A DNA stretch of 64,000 nt. Origin: DATIRA01 sp964553405 (lineage in GTDB: Bacteria; Pseudomonadota; Gammaproteobacteria; Steroidobacterales; Steroidobacteraceae). The notes under the pieces were generated by a model. The model saw nothing but the letters and a program-made list of their open reading frames with translations. It did not search any database and was not told the origin of the DNA. Position numbers and translations under genes: made by a program. Positions 62,842-64,000 of this stretch are shown here, in pieces. The stretch covers positions 3,751 to 67,750 of the forward strand of contig CAZKLS010000004.1 of assembly GCA_964553405.1 (NCBI GenBank), in the 5' to 3' direction. Numbering within the stretch: the stretch's first letter is position 1; each line of letters starts with the position of its first letter.

Positions 62842-63759
62842 ATGGCCGCGGAGGAGATTTCGACCGTGCTTGATGCGACGACGAGTTCGCTGGTGCTGAA
62901 GCGCGACGAACTGCGGTTCACGGCCTACGCCGCGGGCGGCGGCCCCTTAGCGCTGTGCCTGCACGGCTTCCCGGACAACGCACGGTCTTTCCGCCACCAG
63001 CTTCCGGCGCTGGCGAACGCGGGCTACCGGGCGGTTGCACCCACGCTCCGGGGCTACGAGCCGAGTTCCCGGCCGGATGACGGCGACTACGGCGTCCAGC
63101 AACTGGCCCAGGACGTGATCGCCTGGCTCGACGATCTCGGCGTCGAAGAGGCCCACCTGATCGGGCACGACTGGGGCGCCGTGATCGCCTATTTCGCCGG
63201 AGCGATGGCGCCCGAGCGGTTCCGTTCACTGACCGCGATTGCGATACCGCATCCAGCGCGCTTCGCCCGCATCGGAATCCGGAAAGTGCCGCGCCAGCTG
63301 CTGCTGTCCTGGTACATGATGTTCTTCCAGCTTCGTGGCGTCGCCGAGCGCGCGATCCGCAGGTCGGATTGGGCTCTGATCCGACGCCTGTGGAAGACCT
63401 GGTCGCCCGGATACCACCTGCCCGAGGCCGAGTGGGCGGCGCTGCGTGCGACCTTCGAGACACCAGGCATCGCCGAGGCGATGCTCGGCTACTACCGTGC
63501 AAACGCCTCGCCGTTGGCGCTGCTCGGGGTCGCCGACTCGCCGCTCAACCGGCTCGCAACGGTCCCGGTGCGGACGCTCGCGATTACCGGGGCCGACGAC
63601 GGCTGCATCGACACGCGCCTGTTCGATCACGCGATCCTGCCGGGCGATTTTCCGGCAGGAGTCCAGGTGCGACGGATCCCGCGGGCCGGGCACTGGGTGC
63701 ACCAGGAGCAGCCCGGGCAGGTGAACGAGCTGATCCTGACGTGGATCGGCGAGGCCTGA
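62842..63759 (+). CDS. alpha/beta-hydrolase, epoxide-hydrolase-like
   Basis: A hydrolase of about 305 residues. H-G-F-P-D-N (about 40) is the HGxP oxyanion motif, and G-H-D-W-G-A (about 107-112) places Asp, not Ser, at the nucleophile, as in epoxide hydrolases and haloalkane dehalogenases. The acid lies near G-A-D-D-G-C, and G-H-W-V-H-Q-E-Q-P carries the catalytic His. An epoxide hydrolase is more likely than an esterase. The GTG at 62866, with GAGGAG nine bases upstream, is an alternative start eight residues in and may be the real one, since the ATG has no spaced ribosome site. Confidence 0.85.
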   Translation: MAAEEISTVLDATTSSLVLKRDELRFTAYAAGGGPLALCLHGFPDNARSFRHQLPALANAGYRAVAPTLRGYEPSSRPDDGDYGVQQLAQDVIAWLDDLGVEEAHLIGHDWGAVIAYFAGAMAPERFRSLTAIAIPHPARFARIGIRKVPRQLLLSWYMMFFQLRGVAERAIRRSDWALIRRLWKTWSPGYHLPEAEWAALRATFETPGIAEAMLGYYRANASPLALLGVADSPLNRLATVPVRTLAITGADDGCIDTRLFDHAILPGDFPAGVQVRRIPRAGHWVHQEQPGQVNELILTWIGEA

Positions 63760-63799
63760 TCGGCCGGGCGATTCGACCGCCAGGCACTCGATGCTCCCC

Positions 63800-63834
63800 T
63801 ATACTTCGGGAACCGCGGGGCCCGTCCCTGCGGT
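63800..63834 (+). promoter_or_regulatory. possible -10 box and leader hairpin before the SurE-like gene
   Basis: TATACT at 63800-63805 matches the -10 consensus at five of six positions, but no good -35 box is spaced correctly. A nine-pair stem with one G-T pair spans 63812-63834 around a five-base loop, in the presumed leader 52 bases before the ATG. No T-run follows. Confidence 0.3.
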
Positions 63835-63885
63835 CAAGAGAACCCTCTCTGAAGGGAATCAACAACATCCGGGAGAGAAACGAAA

Positions 63886-64000
63886 ATGACAATCAATCTC
63901 AAAGAGTTCACGAGGCCGCGGGCCGCGCTCACCGCGCTTTGCCTGTGCGCCGTTGCCGCTCCGGCCAGCGCGCTTGAGATCGCGCTGACGAACGACGACG
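63886..64000 (+). CDS. SurE-like 5'/3'-nucleotidase with signal peptide, 3' partial
   Basis: Only the first 38 codons lie in the window. They encode a signal peptide (hydrophobic A-L-C-L-C-A-V-A-A-P-A-S-A) followed by E-I-A-L-T-N-D-D. L-T-N-D-D-G is the metal-binding N-terminal motif of SurE nucleotidases. Typical SurE is cytoplasmic and begins almost at this motif, so this would be an exported variant. The GGGAGAG ribosome site is about eight bases before the ATG. The product beyond base 64000 is not visible. Confidence 0.65.
   Translation, partial: MTINLKEFTRPRAALTALCLCAVAAPASALEIALTNDD

Noticed and set aside
1..64000. tRNA, rRNA, CRISPR, transposase or phage genes
   Set aside because: I read all gaps and saw no tRNA-like cloverleaf, regular repeats, terminal inverted repeats or mobile-element products.

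Overview
The window is a high-GC, densely coded stretch of chromosome with Gram-negative envelope features: lipoproteins, outer-membrane porins, a patatin-type autotransporter and periplasmic proteins. The gene content suggests a free-living aerobic gammaproteobacterium of the Nevskiales/Steroidobacterales kind. Indicators are a DcaP-like porin, a symporter-histidine kinase, wax ester synthase (WS/DGAT), Baeyer-Villiger monooxygenase, an AtuA/TIGR03084 pair and PPK2-type polyphosphate kinases. The lineage is inferred from gene content only. I saw no tRNA, rRNA, CRISPR array, insertion sequence or phage gene, and no gap between genes exceeds 300 bases. The longest gaps are 4078-4323, 37324-37518, 41228-41385, 59472-59622 and 23055-23199. 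The first and last genes are cut by the window edges.

Layout. 1-16 kb is housekeeping and envelope: a PLP transsulfuration-type enzyme (5' cut), a DUF885 protein, a FUSC-like membrane protein, an S41 lipoprotein protease, a PlpD-like patatin, a PPK2 enzyme, a TrmA/RlmD-type RNA methyltransferase, threonine dehydratase and a DUF1295 protein. 12-18 kb is a sensing and uptake group: a symporter-PAS-kinase-receiver hybrid, a LuxR-type regulator and a divergent DcaP-like porin that ends in a clear intrinsic terminator. 18-23 kb has a quinone-oxidoreductase-like enzyme, a PatZ-like acyl-CoA synthetase/acetyltransferase and a class II histone-deacetylase-like amidohydrolase.

23.2-35.9 kb is the most unusual part. 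It holds a small secreted protein; an exported protein with a phosphohistidine swivel domain followed by a PPDK-type ATP-grasp domain; two exported beta-lactamase-fold serine hydrolases; an exported protein with atypical-kinase motifs; an exported metallophosphoesterase; an ADP/ATP-carrier-type nucleotide transporter; a dicarboxylate symporter fused to a solute-binding domain; and a PliI-like lysozyme inhibitor. Two ATP-using folds carrying export signals, with a nucleotide exchanger encoded alongside, suggest an uncharacterised periplasmic phosphotransfer system. This is inference.

35.9-48.5 kb has cardiolipin synthase, an AsmA-like protein, a Baeyer-Villiger monooxygenase, an exported isoaspartate methyltransferase coupled to a membrane spermidine-synthase-like protein, an orphan ParA, a MobA-like nucleotidyltransferase, an alpha/beta hydrolase and WS/DGAT. 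48.5-59.1 kb is a run of eight minus-strand genes: porin, AtuA, TIGR03084, HAD phosphatase, SstT, FAD amine oxidase, NhaC and SLC13 permease. 59.2-64 kb has dodecin, polyphosphate:AMP phosphotransferase, a tandem GST-N protein, two alpha/beta hydrolases and the start of an exported SurE-like nucleotidase.
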